Assembly: GCF_901827155.1 (NCBI RefSeq) | Contig: NZ_LR594659.1 | Location: forward strand, 5,552,501-5,616,500 | From: Variovorax sp. PBL-H6 | GTDB lineage: Bacteria > Pseudomonadota > Gammaproteobacteria > Burkholderiales > Burkholderiaceae_C | Direction of reading: 5' to 3' | Length of the DNA: 64,000 nucleotides | Part shown: positions 39,838 through 48,428 of the stretch, one piece after another | How the letters are laid out: each line of letters starts with the position of its first letter | How positions within the stretch are numbered: position 1 is the first letter of the stretch | Made by a program: the position numbers and the translations under genes | Notes under the pieces: generated by a model | The model's input: the letters and a program-made list of their open reading frames with translations, nothing else | Told to the model about the DNA's origin: nothing | The model's database searches: none

Positions 39838-39857
39838 CCCTCTCACAAGGGAGAGGG
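39838..39857. repeat. GGGAGAGGG-type hairpin, copy 2
   Basis: CCCTCTC and GAGAGGG form a 7-bp stem with a 6-base loop (ACAAGG), ending two bases before the reverse-strand stop of the LLM oxidoreductase gene. It shares its arm sequence with copy 1, about 90 bases away; the pair looks like a REP/BIME-like unit at a convergent gene junction. Confidence 0.55.
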
Positions 39858-39859
39858 AA

Positions 39860-40840
39860 TCAATCCCGGACCCCGGCGAGGATCTCGTAGGACCTCAAGC
39901 GCGCTTCGTGATCGAACACCTGCGAGGTGATCATCAACTCGTCGGCTCCCGTCCGCTCGATGAAGGCCTTCACGCCTGAGCGCACCGTCTCCTTCGACCC
40001 CACCGCCGCACAGGACAGCACCGAGTCGAGCAGCGCGTTCTCCGCCGGCCCGATACGCGCGCGATAGTTCTCCACCGGAGGCGGCAGTTGGCCCGGTCGG
40101 CCGCTGCGCAGGTTGACGAAGGCCTGCTGCCAGGAGCTGGAGCGGAACTCGGCTTCCTCGTCTGTCTCTGCCGCGAACACGTTGAAGCCCAGCATCACAT
40201 GAGGCCGTGCGAGCTGCTTGGAGGGCTTGAAGGTGTCGCGGTAGATGCGGACGGCTTGCATCAGCTGCTGCGGCGCGAAATGCGAGGCGAAGGCATAGGG
40301 CAGGCCCAGGTGCGCAGCGAGCTGCGCGCCGAAGGTGCTCGAGCCGAGGATCCACACCGGCACCTCCAGCCCAGCGCCCGGCACCGCCCGCACGGACTGC
40401 TGCGGGTCCTTGGACATGAAGTCCATCAACTCGACCACGTCCTGCGGGAACTGGTCTGCATCGGATTGCAGGTCGCGCCGCAAGGCCCGCGAGGTGCGTT
40501 GGTCCGAGCCCGGTGCCCGACCCAGCCCAAGGTCGATGCGGCCCGGATAGAGCGACTCCAGCGTGCCGAACTGCTCGGCGATCACCAGCGGTGAATGGTT
40601 GGGCAGCATCACGCCGCCGGCGCCGATGCGGATGGTGGAGGTGCCGGCGCCGATATGGGCCAGCAGCACGGCCGTGGCCGCGCTCGCGATGCCGGGCATG
40701 CCATGGTGCTCGGCCAGCCAATAGCGTCGGTAGCCCAGCTTCTCCCCGTGCTGCGCCAAGCCGAGGGAGTTGCGGAAGGACTGCGCGGCGTCGCTGCCTT
40801 CGGTAATGGGGGAAAGGTCGAGGATGGAGAAGGGCACCAT
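39860..40840 (-). CDS. LLM-class flavin-dependent oxidoreductase (luciferase-like)
   Basis: A 326-residue TIM-barrel flavoprotein of the luciferase-like monooxygenase family, closest in look to the MsnO8-type group: [20 protein letters not shown] at the start, [20 protein letters not shown], and [20 protein letters not shown] with [13 protein letters not shown]. It would use reduced flavin and oxygen on an unknown substrate. It diverges from the EVE-domain gene. Confidence 0.9.
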   Translation of the reverse strand: MVPFSILDLSPITEGSDAAQSFRNSLGLAQHGEKLGYRRYWLAEHHGMPGIASAATAVLLAHIGAGTSTIRIGAGGVMLPNHSPLVIAEQFGTLESLYPGRIDLGLGRAPGSDQRTSRALRRDLQSDADQFPQDVVELMDFMSKDPQQSVRAVPGAGLEVPVWILGSSTFGAQLAAHLGLPYAFASHFAPQQLMQAVRIYRDTFKPSKQLARPHVMLGFNVFAAETDEEAEFRSSSWQQAFVNLRSGRPGQLPPPVENYRARIGPAENALLDSVLSCAAVGSKETVRSGVKAFIERTGADELMITSQVFDHEARLRSYEILAGVRD

Positions 40841-40943
40841 GGTCGCGCATCATGGCGCGATCACGATGATCGTGCTGGCGCAGGCCATTTCCGGGTTCTG
40901 ATAAAAGGTCGTGCTGTTGCCATCCACCGAAGCAGATGCCGCC

Positions 40944-41408
40944 ATGTCCAAGTTCTGGTTGATGAAGTCCGAACCCGACGATTGCTCGATCGACGACGCG
41001 CTGGCCGCGCCCAACGCCACCGTCCCGTGGACCGGCGTGCGCGGCTGGCAGGCGCGCAATCTGATGCGCGACGAGATGCAGGCCGGCGACGGCGTGCTGT
41101 TCTATCACTCGAGCTGCGCGCAGCCGGGCATCGTGGGCATTGCGCGCGTGGCCTCCGGCACGCGGCCCGATCCGACGCAGTTCGACCCCGAATCGCCCTA
41201 TTACGACCCAGCATCGAAGCCTGAGCATCCGCGCTGGCTGCTGCTGGACGTGCAGGCGCTTCGCAAGACCCGGCTGCTGGGGCTGCCGGAGATGCGCGCG
41301 ACGCCCGAGTTGGCCGACATGGTGGTGCTGCGCAGGGGCAATCGGCTCTCGATCACGCCGGTCGACGCGGTGCATTGGCAGCTGATCGTGGACAGGTTGC
41401 TGGCCTGA
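40944..41408 (+). CDS. EVE domain protein
   Basis: A 154-residue single-domain protein: MSKFWLMKSEPDDCSIDDAL, VRGWQARNLMRDEMQAGDGV and the SSCAQPGIVGIARV segment are the EVE (PUA-like, THYN1-related) signature. EVE domains bind modified bases in nucleic acids, and stand-alone forms are common in Proteobacteria with unknown roles. A GCC-ATG context start is taken at MSKFW, where family members begin. It converges with the last gene of the polysaccharide operon. Confidence 0.9.
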   Translation: MSKFWLMKSEPDDCSIDDALAAPNATVPWTGVRGWQARNLMRDEMQAGDGVLFYHSSCAQPGIVGIARVASGTRPDPTQFDPESPYYDPASKPEHPRWLLLDVQALRKTRLLGLPEMRATPELADMVVLRRGNRLSITPVDAVHWQLIVDRLLA

Positions 41409-41427
41409 GCAAGGCCGGGCGCTCGGC

Positions 41428-43398
41428 TCAAAGACCTGCGACGGCGAGCTCCGCGCGTTGCTCGAGGTGGACCCAGTCCACCACCTCGCCCCGCGGCCGA
41501 TAGCCGAGGACCATTTGCTGCAGCTGCTGCCGGATTGAAGGCGCGTCGTTGATCTCGAGGGCAGCCTTCAGCCGCTCCAGCTGCGGAGACAGTTGACCCC
41601 ACGGCAGGAAGTCATCCCGCGCCTTGAGAATCCGGGAATGCGGCGTGGGCAGCGGGTTGTCGCCGATCAGCAGCTCTTCGTAGAGCTTCTCGCCGGGGCG
41701 CAGGCCGACCACCCGGATCTCGATGTCTCCCGCCGGGTTGCCGGCATCCCGCACGGTCATCCCGGAGAGTTCGACCATGCGGCGGGCAAGATCCGCAATC
41801 CTGATCGGCTCGCCCATGTCCAGCACGAACACCTCGCCGCCAGTGGCCATGGCACCGGCCTGGATGACCAGTTGGGCCGCCTCGGGAATGGTCATGAAGT
41901 AGCGGGTGATGTCGAGGTGCGTCAGCGTGATGGGGCCGCCATTGCGGATCTGCTGTCGGAACAGCGGCACCACGGAGCCCGAAGAGTCCAGCACGTTGCC
42001 GAAGCGCACCATCGAGAAGCGCGTGCCCTTGGGCCGGCGCGATGCCTGCTCGGCCAGTGCCTGCAGGCCCATCTCGGCCAAGCGCTTGCTGCAGCCCATG
42101 ATGTTGGTGGGCCGCACGGCCTTGTCCGTGCTGATGAGCACGAAATCCCGGACGCCGTGCGCGGCCGCAGCGCCAGCCGTGATCAGCGTACCGAAGACGT
42201 TGTTGCGAACCCCCTCGGCAGGGTTGTGCTCCACCAGCGGCACGTGCTTGTAGGCCGCGGCATGGTAGACGGTATGCGGATGCCAGGCCGCCATGATCTC
42301 GCGCATGCGGCGCGCGTCCGCCACCGAGGCGAGCAAGGGCACGATCCGCGGCGCGTCCCCGCCGCTGTCTTCCAGTCCTCGCAGCAGTTCGCCGTGGACC
42401 GTGTAGAGCGCGAACTCCGAGCGCTCAACCAGCAGCAGCGTGGCGACGCCGCCCTTGAGGATCTGGCGGCACAGCTCGCTGCCGATGGAGCCACCGGCAC
42501 CCGTCACCAGCACCACCTTGCCGCGGATGTTCTTGCCGAGCAGGAGAGGATGGGGTGCGACGGCGTTGCGCCCCAGCAGGTCTTCGACGTCCAGTTCACG
42601 AAGATCGCTCACCTGGACCTTGCCCTGGGCGAGCTCCATCAGGCCCGGCAGCGTGCGCACCGAAACCCTGGCCTGCCGTACCTGCTCCAGGATCTCGTGA
42701 CGCCGCTGGCGCGAGACCGATGGGATCGCCAGAAAGATGTCGCTGATGCGCAGCGCGGATACCTGCGTTTTCAGCGTTGCGGGGTCGTGGACGGGCAGCC
42801 CATGGATCAGGCCGCCTTGCAGGTGCTTGCCGTCGTCGAGGAAGCCCAGCAGGCGCAGCTCGCTGGTGGCCGACAGGGCCTGGGCGAGCTTGCGCCCGGC
42901 ATCGCCTGCGCCGTAGATCAGCACTCGGGGGAGTTCCCGCTTGCTCAGCAGCCCTTGATAGATCCCGCCCAGCCAGCCACGGGCAAGAAGACGCGACGCG
43001 CTCACTGCCAGCAGCAGCAGCAGCGGCTGGATCAGGCCGATCGTGCGCGGCACACCCGGCACGCCGATCGCCGCGAACACCAGGCCGTAGCCAGCGGCGT
43101 AGATCGCCACCGCCTTCGTGACCGCCGCGACGGCTGGCCACCCGCTGTAGCGGAAGATGGCGCGATACAGGCCGAACTTGACGAACAGCGGCAGGGCCAG
43201 CGAGAGAGAGACCCCGACAGCCCATGTGTAGCGGTTGGACAGGACCACCCATGTATCGAACCGCAGCGAAAGTGCGAGCCAGACCGTGAACACGCAGAGG
43301 CAGGCGTCCATCCCCAGTACCAGCGCACGCTTGGCGAAGCGGGGCAGCGCCAGCAAGGGGGCCGCGGCCCGTGTCAGGAATTTGGTGTGCTCATTCAT
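41428..43398 (-). CDS. WbpM/CapD-type nucleotide-sugar 4,6-dehydratase, membrane-anchored
   Basis: A 656-residue protein with four N-terminal hydrophobic segments, a first Rossmann domain (VLIYGAGDAGRKLAQAL) and a second one with VVLVTGAGGSIGSELCRQIL. The catalytic stretch STDKAVRPTNIMGCSKR has the Met-Lys form of the active site seen in WbpM/FlaA1 enzymes, which convert UDP-GlcNAc to a UDP-4-keto-6-deoxy-HexNAc. It is the last gene of the polysaccharide operon and overlaps the VanZ gene by 8 bases. It probably supplies the precursor used by the reductase and initiating transferase genes just upstream. Confidence 0.92.
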   Translation of the reverse strand: MNEHTKFLTRAAAPLLALPRFAKRALVLGMDACLCVFTVWLALSLRFDTWVVLSNRYTWAVGVSLSLALPLFVKFGLYRAIFRYSGWPAVAAVTKAVAIYAAGYGLVFAAIGVPGVPRTIGLIQPLLLLLAVSASRLLARGWLGGIYQGLLSKRELPRVLIYGAGDAGRKLAQALSATSELRLLGFLDDGKHLQGGLIHGLPVHDPATLKTQVSALRISDIFLAIPSVSRQRRHEILEQVRQARVSVRTLPGLMELAQGKVQVSDLRELDVEDLLGRNAVAPHPLLLGKNIRGKVVLVTGAGGSIGSELCRQILKGGVATLLLVERSEFALYTVHGELLRGLEDSGGDAPRIVPLLASVADARRMREIMAAWHPHTVYHAAAYKHVPLVEHNPAEGVRNNVFGTLITAGAAAAHGVRDFVLISTDKAVRPTNIMGCSKRLAEMGLQALAEQASRRPKGTRFSMVRFGNVLDSSGSVVPLFRQQIRNGGPITLTHLDITRYFMTIPEAAQLVIQAGAMATGGEVFVLDMGEPIRIADLARRMVELSGMTVRDAGNPAGDIEIRVVGLRPGEKLYEELLIGDNPLPTPHSRILKARDDFLPWGQLSPQLERLKAALEINDAPSIRQQLQQMVLGYRPRGEVVDWVHLEQRAELAVAGL

Positions 43399-43771
43399 CG
43401 CTCGACCTCGATGCAAGTCGCCTGGCGATGAGCCAGGCCATCATCTGGCCGAGAGCCCAGCCGGCGATGAGTCCGAGGGCGTCTGCCAGCAGATCCCCCC
43501 ACTCGGCAAAGCGGGCGGGCGTGAGCGATTGCAGCAGCTCGATCAGAGCGCCGTAAGCCAGGAGGCCGCATGCAAGGAATGCCATGCGACCCGGATAGGC
43601 GCAGCGGCCGAGCAACATGAGCACGGCAAATGCGAGCATGTGGTTGCTCTTGTCCCACCCGGTTGTCGGCATCTTGGGCACAGGGGGCATGAGCGACAGG
43701 ATCAGAATCGCAAGTGCACAGCCCCAGAAAGCAGCGCGCCGCATCTGTTCATAGGTCGACAGGTATTTCAT
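43391..43771 (-). CDS. VanZ-family membrane protein
   Basis: A 126-residue protein with about four hydrophobic helices. SLMPPVPKMPTTGWDKSNHM and LIELLQSLTPARFAEWGDLL carry the conserved acidic and aromatic residues of VanZ-like proteins. Small VanZ proteins often lie in exopolysaccharide gene clusters, and their role there is unknown. Its start overlaps the stop of the sugar transferase gene by one base. Confidence 0.85.
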   Translation of the reverse strand: MKYLSTYEQMRRAAFWGCALAILILSLMPPVPKMPTTGWDKSNHMLAFAVLMLLGRCAYPGRMAFLACGLLAYGALIELLQSLTPARFAEWGDLLADALGLIAGWALGQMMAWLIARRLASRSSDE

Positions 43772-44331
43772 CAGTGACGCACCCCGTCGCGCTTGAGGAC
43801 CTTGTGCCCCGTAATCCAGATTATTCGGAGGTCAAACCAGACCGACCGTCGTTGCAGGTATTCGACATCGAGGGCCACCTTCTGCGGAATCGGGAGCTCG
43901 TCCCGACCATTCACCTGTGCCCACCCTGTGAGACCAGGCATCAATTCATGGACTCCGTACTGGGCACGCTGTTCAATGAGGTCCCCCTGGTTGAACAACG
44001 CGGGACGGGGACCGACGAAGCTCATGTCACCCTTCAGAATGCTCCACAGCTGAGGCAACTCGTCGATGCTGCTTCGGCGCAGGAAGCTCCCGATCGGAGT
44101 GAGATGTTTTGTCGCGTCACTCAACATGTGCGTGGCCACGGCGGGCGTGCCGACTCGCATGCTGCGGAACTTGGGCATCCTGAATAGCCTGTTATGGCGC
44201 CCCACGCGATCCGACCAGTACAAGGCCGGTCCTTTCGAGGTCCAACGAACCAGGAGCGCCAGCAACAACAGCGGCACGGCCAACACCACGGCAGCAGTGA
44301 CGGCCAACGACAGATCGACCACTCGCTTCAC
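43771..44331 (-). CDS. Initiating polyprenyl-phosphate sugar transferase, small PglC class
   Basis: A 186-residue monotopic phosphoglycosyl transferase: one N-terminal hydrophobic helix and the core PKFRSMRVGT, LRRSSIDELPQLWSILKGDM, SFVGPRPALF and LMPGLTGWAQVNGRDELPIP. It transfers a sugar-1-phosphate from a UDP-sugar to undecaprenyl phosphate, starting each repeat unit. Being short, it lacks the membrane domain of WbaP/WcaJ and belongs with PglC/WreU-like enzymes, which use 6-deoxy-HexNAc donors. It overlaps the reductase gene by four bases. Confidence 0.92.
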   Translation of the reverse strand: MKRVVDLSLAVTAAVVLAVPLLLLALLVRWTSKGPALYWSDRVGRHNRLFRMPKFRSMRVGTPAVATHMLSDATKHLTPIGSFLRRSSIDELPQLWSILKGDMSFVGPRPALFNQGDLIEQRAQYGVHELMPGLTGWAQVNGRDELPIPQKVALDVEYLQRRSVWFDLRIIWITGHKVLKRDGVRH

Positions 44332-45281
44332 GCCAGCACCCCTGCTGCCCTCTTGAGCCCCTCATCCAGACTCAGCGGAGGGCGCCAGTCCAAAAGTTCG
44401 CGCGTTCGACTGTCGTCCACTTGCAGAGAACCCAAAAGACGCTGTGCGATATCCGATCGGCCGACCATCGCGGCAGCCAACGTCAACCAAGTGCAGGGCA
44501 TGGGAAACAGGCGCGCGGGCCGTCCCATGGCGCTTCCCATGCGGCGCAGCAACTGGGTCGTCGAAACATCCTCGCCGTCAGAGACGAGAAGCACCTGTCC
44601 AGGGGCAGCGTCGTGCGTCAGACAGGTGACGATCAGATCGACCAGGTTGTCGATCCCAACCAGGCTGCGACGGTTGTGGACGGCAGCCAGCGGCAATGGC
44701 CAACCGCGCCGTACCCAATTCATCAGCGCCGCAAAGTTCGCCCTGACGCCTGGGCCGTACACCAATGGGGGTCGGATGACCACCAGCTCCATTCCCGTGC
44801 CTTGCGTAAGCCTGCGCAACCCCGTCTCGGCCTCGAGCTTGCTCAAACCGTAGGCATCTTTCGGATGGCACGCATCGTCGTGCCGCAACGGTGATCCTGC
44901 GACTGTCGCCTCACCGTGGACCTTGATCGAGCTGAGAAAGATGAAGCGCTTCACACCCGCGGCGGCTGCGCAGCGAGCAAGATGCAGCGTCCCGTCGACA
45001 TTCACCGCGCGGAATGCAGCCAGAGAATCGCCGGCTGGACCGACCACATGCGCGCGCGCTGCGCAATGCACAACGATTGAGACCCCTTCAATGGCCTCTT
45101 GCCAGTTCGTATCGCCGGAAAGATCGCCCACCAGGTGCTGCGCCGCACCCGCAGGCAAGGCCCTTTCCGGCCGCCTTAGTGCCACGTCGACACGCAGGAG
45201 GTGCGGTGATTCGTGAGCTACGAGGCGTCGCACGAGTGCGCCACCTACGAAGCCAGTCGCTCCTGTCACCAGGATCTTCAC
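44328..45281 (-). CDS. NAD-dependent nucleotide-sugar epimerase/4-keto reductase
   Basis: A 317-residue short-chain dehydrogenase of the extended type: ILVTGATGFVGGALVRRL (NAD fold), FLSSIKVHGE and the YGLSK catalytic pair (AYGLSKLEAE). It resembles WbpV/WbvR/WreQ-like proteins that reduce the 4-keto group of 6-deoxy-HexNAc intermediates. A GTG start (VKILVTG) gives a four-base GTGA overlap with the upstream glycosyltransferase and has GAGGTGG in front of it, so it is preferred over an ATG at 45299. Confidence 0.85.
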   Translation of the reverse strand: MKILVTGATGFVGGALVRRLVAHESPHLLRVDVALRRPERALPAGAAQHLVGDLSGDTNWQEAIEGVSIVVHCAARAHVVGPAGDSLAAFRAVNVDGTLHLARCAAAAGVKRFIFLSSIKVHGEATVAGSPLRHDDACHPKDAYGLSKLEAETGLRRLTQGTGMELVVIRPPLVYGPGVRANFAALMNWVRRGWPLPLAAVHNRRSLVGIDNLVDLIVTCLTHDAAPGQVLLVSDGEDVSTTQLLRRMGSAMGRPARLFPMPCTWLTLAAAMVGRSDIAQRLLGSLQVDDSRTRELLDWRPPLSLDEGLKRAAGVLA

Positions 45282-46420
45282 GCTGCCACCTCGCGCCATA
45301 CATGCATCGTCTGATCCGCAACGCGTTCCTGCGAGAACTGCCGCTCCGCCATCAGGCGACCTTGCGCCCCCATCCTTCGTCGCAACGGGGCGTCCGCCAC
45401 CAGCGCTTCAATTGCGTCTGCCAACGCTGCGACATCGCCCAGTGGCACCAGCAGCCCATTGCTGCCGGGCACTACGGTTTCACGGCATCCCGGGACATCG
45501 AAGGCAACGATCGGCCTTGCACAACTGGCTGCTTCGAGTAGGACCTTGGGCAAACCTTCGCGGTGAGAAGGCAGGCAAACGATGTGTGCCTGAGCCAGGA
45601 TGGCGGGCATGTCTTGGCAGTGCCCCCAGCATTCGACAATGCCTTCAGCCTCCCAAGCGCGCAAGCTGTGAAGCGGCACGCATGCGGGATTGTGCTCGTC
45701 GCGATCTCCAACCAGGGCAAAACGGGCGTCGACGCCGCGCTCGCGCAAGATGCGCGCAGCCTGGACGAACTCACCAACGCCCTTGTCCCAAAGCATGCGG
45801 GCCGGAAGTACCACCAGTACCTTGCCCTGCGGTTCCGTGGTGACGGCGAATGCTGCCACGTCGACTCCAGCGCCTCTGATCAGACGCACCTTCTCAGGCG
45901 CAATCGACGTGGCCTGCAACAACAGCGCGGCATCGTCCGGGTTCTGCAAGATCAGTCGACTCAATGCCCCGCGAAACGCCATGCGAAGTGCCATCGCGAT
46001 TACGGGCCGCAGAGTCCGAGCCAACAGTTGGCGCGACGAGAACACGAACCCCAATCCTCCAAGCGCGAACACCTTGCCGCAGGGTCGCCCCAACGCGGCA
46101 AGCGCGCTGTAGAGGACAGGCTTCAGCGCTACGGCGTGGACGAGATCCGGCTGGAAGCTGCGCAGCACTGCGCGCACTTCGCACACGGCGCGCCACTCGG
46201 CCAGAGGATTCCTCGACCGCCGCTGCAGCGTCCAGGCGAACACCTCGAGGCCGATCTCTTCGAGAAACGCCCGATGACTGGACACCCGGCACAGCACGCC
46301 CACCCGATAACCGTCACGCGCGGCACGCACCGCCAGATGCAGGCGATGCGACACGAAGTACCAATCCTCGGACACGATAAACAGCAGATGCTTCGTGTGC
46401 CGTTCGCCGACCAGCTTCAT
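45278..46420 (-). CDS. Glycosyltransferase, GT4 family
   Basis: A 380-residue GT-B fold glycosyltransferase. SEDWYFVSHRLHLAVRAARD is the N-terminal acceptor-side segment, and the GT4 donor site includes LPARMLWDKGVGEFVQAARI and LPSHREGLPKVLLEAASCAR with the E-x7-E spacing. It adds a sugar during repeat-unit assembly on the cytoplasmic side; donor and linkage are unknown. Its start overlaps the upstream glycosyltransferase stop by four bases (ATGA). Confidence 0.9.
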   Translation of the reverse strand: MKLVGERHTKHLLFIVSEDWYFVSHRLHLAVRAARDGYRVGVLCRVSSHRAFLEEIGLEVFAWTLQRRSRNPLAEWRAVCEVRAVLRSFQPDLVHAVALKPVLYSALAALGRPCGKVFALGGLGFVFSSRQLLARTLRPVIAMALRMAFRGALSRLILQNPDDAALLLQATSIAPEKVRLIRGAGVDVAAFAVTTEPQGKVLVVLPARMLWDKGVGEFVQAARILRERGVDARFALVGDRDEHNPACVPLHSLRAWEAEGIVECWGHCQDMPAILAQAHIVCLPSHREGLPKVLLEAASCARPIVAFDVPGCRETVVPGSNGLLVPLGDVAALADAIEALVADAPLRRRMGAQGRLMAERQFSQERVADQTMHVWREVAA

Positions 46421-47490
46421 GCAGACACCCCCCCATAGCCTGCGGCGCCGAACAGCATGTCGCAAAGGCGAGGTGCAGTACGTTGAAGACAGTGTTGAGA
46501 TTCGACGCGCTGTCGGCCGGCCGCACCCATTGACCTGCGGATGGCGGCGTCGTTGATCATTCGCCAGAGCGCACTAACCCACTCGTCGGGCGACGCCGCA
46601 AGATAGCCGTTCTCCCCCTCCTGCACGAGGGCGCTGTTGACGCCGATGGGCGATGCGACCACTGGCAGCCCACAGGCCATGTACTGGATCAACTTGTACC
46701 CGCATTTGCCCTTCTCCCACGGCGTATCGGCCAGCGGCATCAGGCCGATGTCGCATTCGGCAATTGCCTTGACCTCCGTCGCTTCCGTCCATGTCACGCA
46801 CTCGACGCTGACGCCTGGCAGATCGACATTGCTGCCGATGACCCTCAGCGTGTAGGCGCAGCGACTTGCCAATTCGGTCAATGGCTGCCTGAGGTCCTCC
46901 AGATAGCGGGCTGTCGAGGGCGAGCCCACCCATACGAACCGCGGGTGAGTGCCGCATGCAGGGTCCGGGACCACGTAGCGCTCCAGATCGACCACAGTGG
47001 ACATCGTTTCCACCCATCGGGCGCCCGCTTCGCGCGCGCGGCGAGCCAGGTACTCGTTGCCGCCGATCACCAGCCGCGCGCCGTTCATCAATCGGTCGAT
47101 GCGACGCCCCAGTAAACGCCGGACGATCGGGGACCGATGGTTGTCGTAGTTGTGGAAAATCGCATCGTCGAAATCGAGTACATACGGTGTGCCACGCAGC
47201 AAGAGGCGCTCGGCCCAGGCCGGCAACCATGGCAAGGCTTCTTTCTCGATCCATACAAGATCGAATTCGTGCCGCTCGAGGAGCACCTTCAGGCGAGCCC
47301 CATACGCCGACAGCACCGCTGAGAGCCGATACCCACCAGCCTGGTACTTGGCCTGAAGCATTTCGTCCGAGAAAAGCGCCTGCACCGTGCAGGTCATGCC
47401 CGCCGCTTCGAGCCACGGCACATACTGCAACGTGCGCAGTCGGGAAGACGCACCCATGCGCCCATATCGAGTGAGCAGAAGAACATTCAT
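46417..47490 (-). CDS. Glycosyltransferase, GT-B fold
   Basis: A 357-residue glycosyltransferase beginning MNVLLLTRYGRMGASSRLRT. The C-terminal donor lobe has FVWVGSPSTARYLEDLRQPL, then LMPLADTPWEKGKCGYKLIQ and YMACGLPVVASPIGVN, a GT4-like site. It is placed with the neighbouring transferases in assembling the repeat unit. Four-base overlaps join it to the genes on both sides. Confidence 0.88.
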   Translation of the reverse strand: MNVLLLTRYGRMGASSRLRTLQYVPWLEAAGMTCTVQALFSDEMLQAKYQAGGYRLSAVLSAYGARLKVLLERHEFDLVWIEKEALPWLPAWAERLLLRGTPYVLDFDDAIFHNYDNHRSPIVRRLLGRRIDRLMNGARLVIGGNEYLARRAREAGARWVETMSTVVDLERYVVPDPACGTHPRFVWVGSPSTARYLEDLRQPLTELASRCAYTLRVIGSNVDLPGVSVECVTWTEATEVKAIAECDIGLMPLADTPWEKGKCGYKLIQYMACGLPVVASPIGVNSALVQEGENGYLAASPDEWVSALWRMINDAAIRRSMGAAGRQRVESQHCLQRTAPRLCDMLFGAAGYGGVSA

Positions 47491-48428
47491 CGCCGCTCGG
47501 AGCCGAGAAGTCTCGGCAACGCCCGCCACAACATGACATACCCGCGCAGGGTGTCGCGCGCATCGCCCGCGCTTCCCCGCAAGAGAGACCAAAAGAGGCG
47601 GGGAACAGGCTCCAGCAGCAAAGTCACACCCACCACGGTCCATGCTTGCGGCGGAGAGAAGTGCTTGAAGCCGTAGAGCAGGCGGCTGCGTAGCGAGTAG
47701 AAGAGGCGTGTCGCCTTGACCTGCCGTGAAGTACCGCCGCCGGCATGAAAAGCCTGGGCCCCGACGTAGTAGACACAGCGCCAGCCTGCTCGACGGGCCC
47801 GAAGCGAAAGATCCAGATCTTCCAGGTAGACAAAAAATCGCTCGTCGAAGCCGCTCAGGGAGTCGAACAAGTGCCGTCGAATAAGATAAAAAGCGCCGAT
47901 GACATGGTCCACCTGACGCGTGCTGGTATGGCGCCATTCGGTCATGTGATGGCCGAGCGAGTGAAGTCCGGGAAATTTGCTCAGCCCGACAGCCTCCGCC
48001 ACAAAGGCGGCCGCGCTCGGAAACCGGGCACAGCTGCGAGCCACGACCTGCCGCTCATTCAAGAGCTGCACGCCGCAGATGCCAACATTACTGTTCTCGG
48101 CGCTTTGGATATAGGCCAGCGGCGCCGCCAGAGAACCGACAAACAGCTTTGCATCGGGATTGAGAAAAAGCAAATAGTCCCCATTGCATAGCCGAGCGCC
48201 TCGGTTGCACGCCGCGCCAAACCCTTCATTCACGCGATTCTCAACAAACTGCAGGCAAAAAGGAAGGGCATGCAATTGCTCCTTTAGTGCCTCCAATGAT
48301 CCGTCGGTCGAATTATTATCCACGACGACCACGTTGGTAACCAGCCCTGCATGATAGTTGACAATGCTGAGAACAGCATCCAGAAGTTGGCGCCCGGAAT
48401 TCCAGTTGACCAATACAATATCAAGCAT
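47487..48428 (-). CDS. Glycosyltransferase family 2
   Basis: A 313-residue GT-A fold transferase of the rhamnosyltransferase-like GT2 group: DIVLVNWNSGRQLLDAVLSI, VVVDNNSTDGSLE (nucleotide site), NGDYLLFLNPDAKL (DxD-like region) and GFDERFFVYLEDLDLSLRAR (catalytic ED). Base composition drops from this gene toward the polymerase. It overlaps the polymerase gene by 8 bases at its start. Confidence 0.92.
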   Translation of the reverse strand: MLDIVLVNWNSGRQLLDAVLSIVNYHAGLVTNVVVVDNNSTDGSLEALKEQLHALPFCLQFVENRVNEGFGAACNRGARLCNGDYLLFLNPDAKLFVGSLAAPLAYIQSAENSNVGICGVQLLNERQVVARSCARFPSAAAFVAEAVGLSKFPGLHSLGHHMTEWRHTSTRQVDHVIGAFYLIRRHLFDSLSGFDERFFVYLEDLDLSLRARRAGWRCVYYVGAQAFHAGGGTSRQVKATRLFYSLRSRLLYGFKHFSPPQAWTVVGVTLLLEPVPRLFWSLLRGSAGDARDTLRGYVMLWRALPRLLGSERR

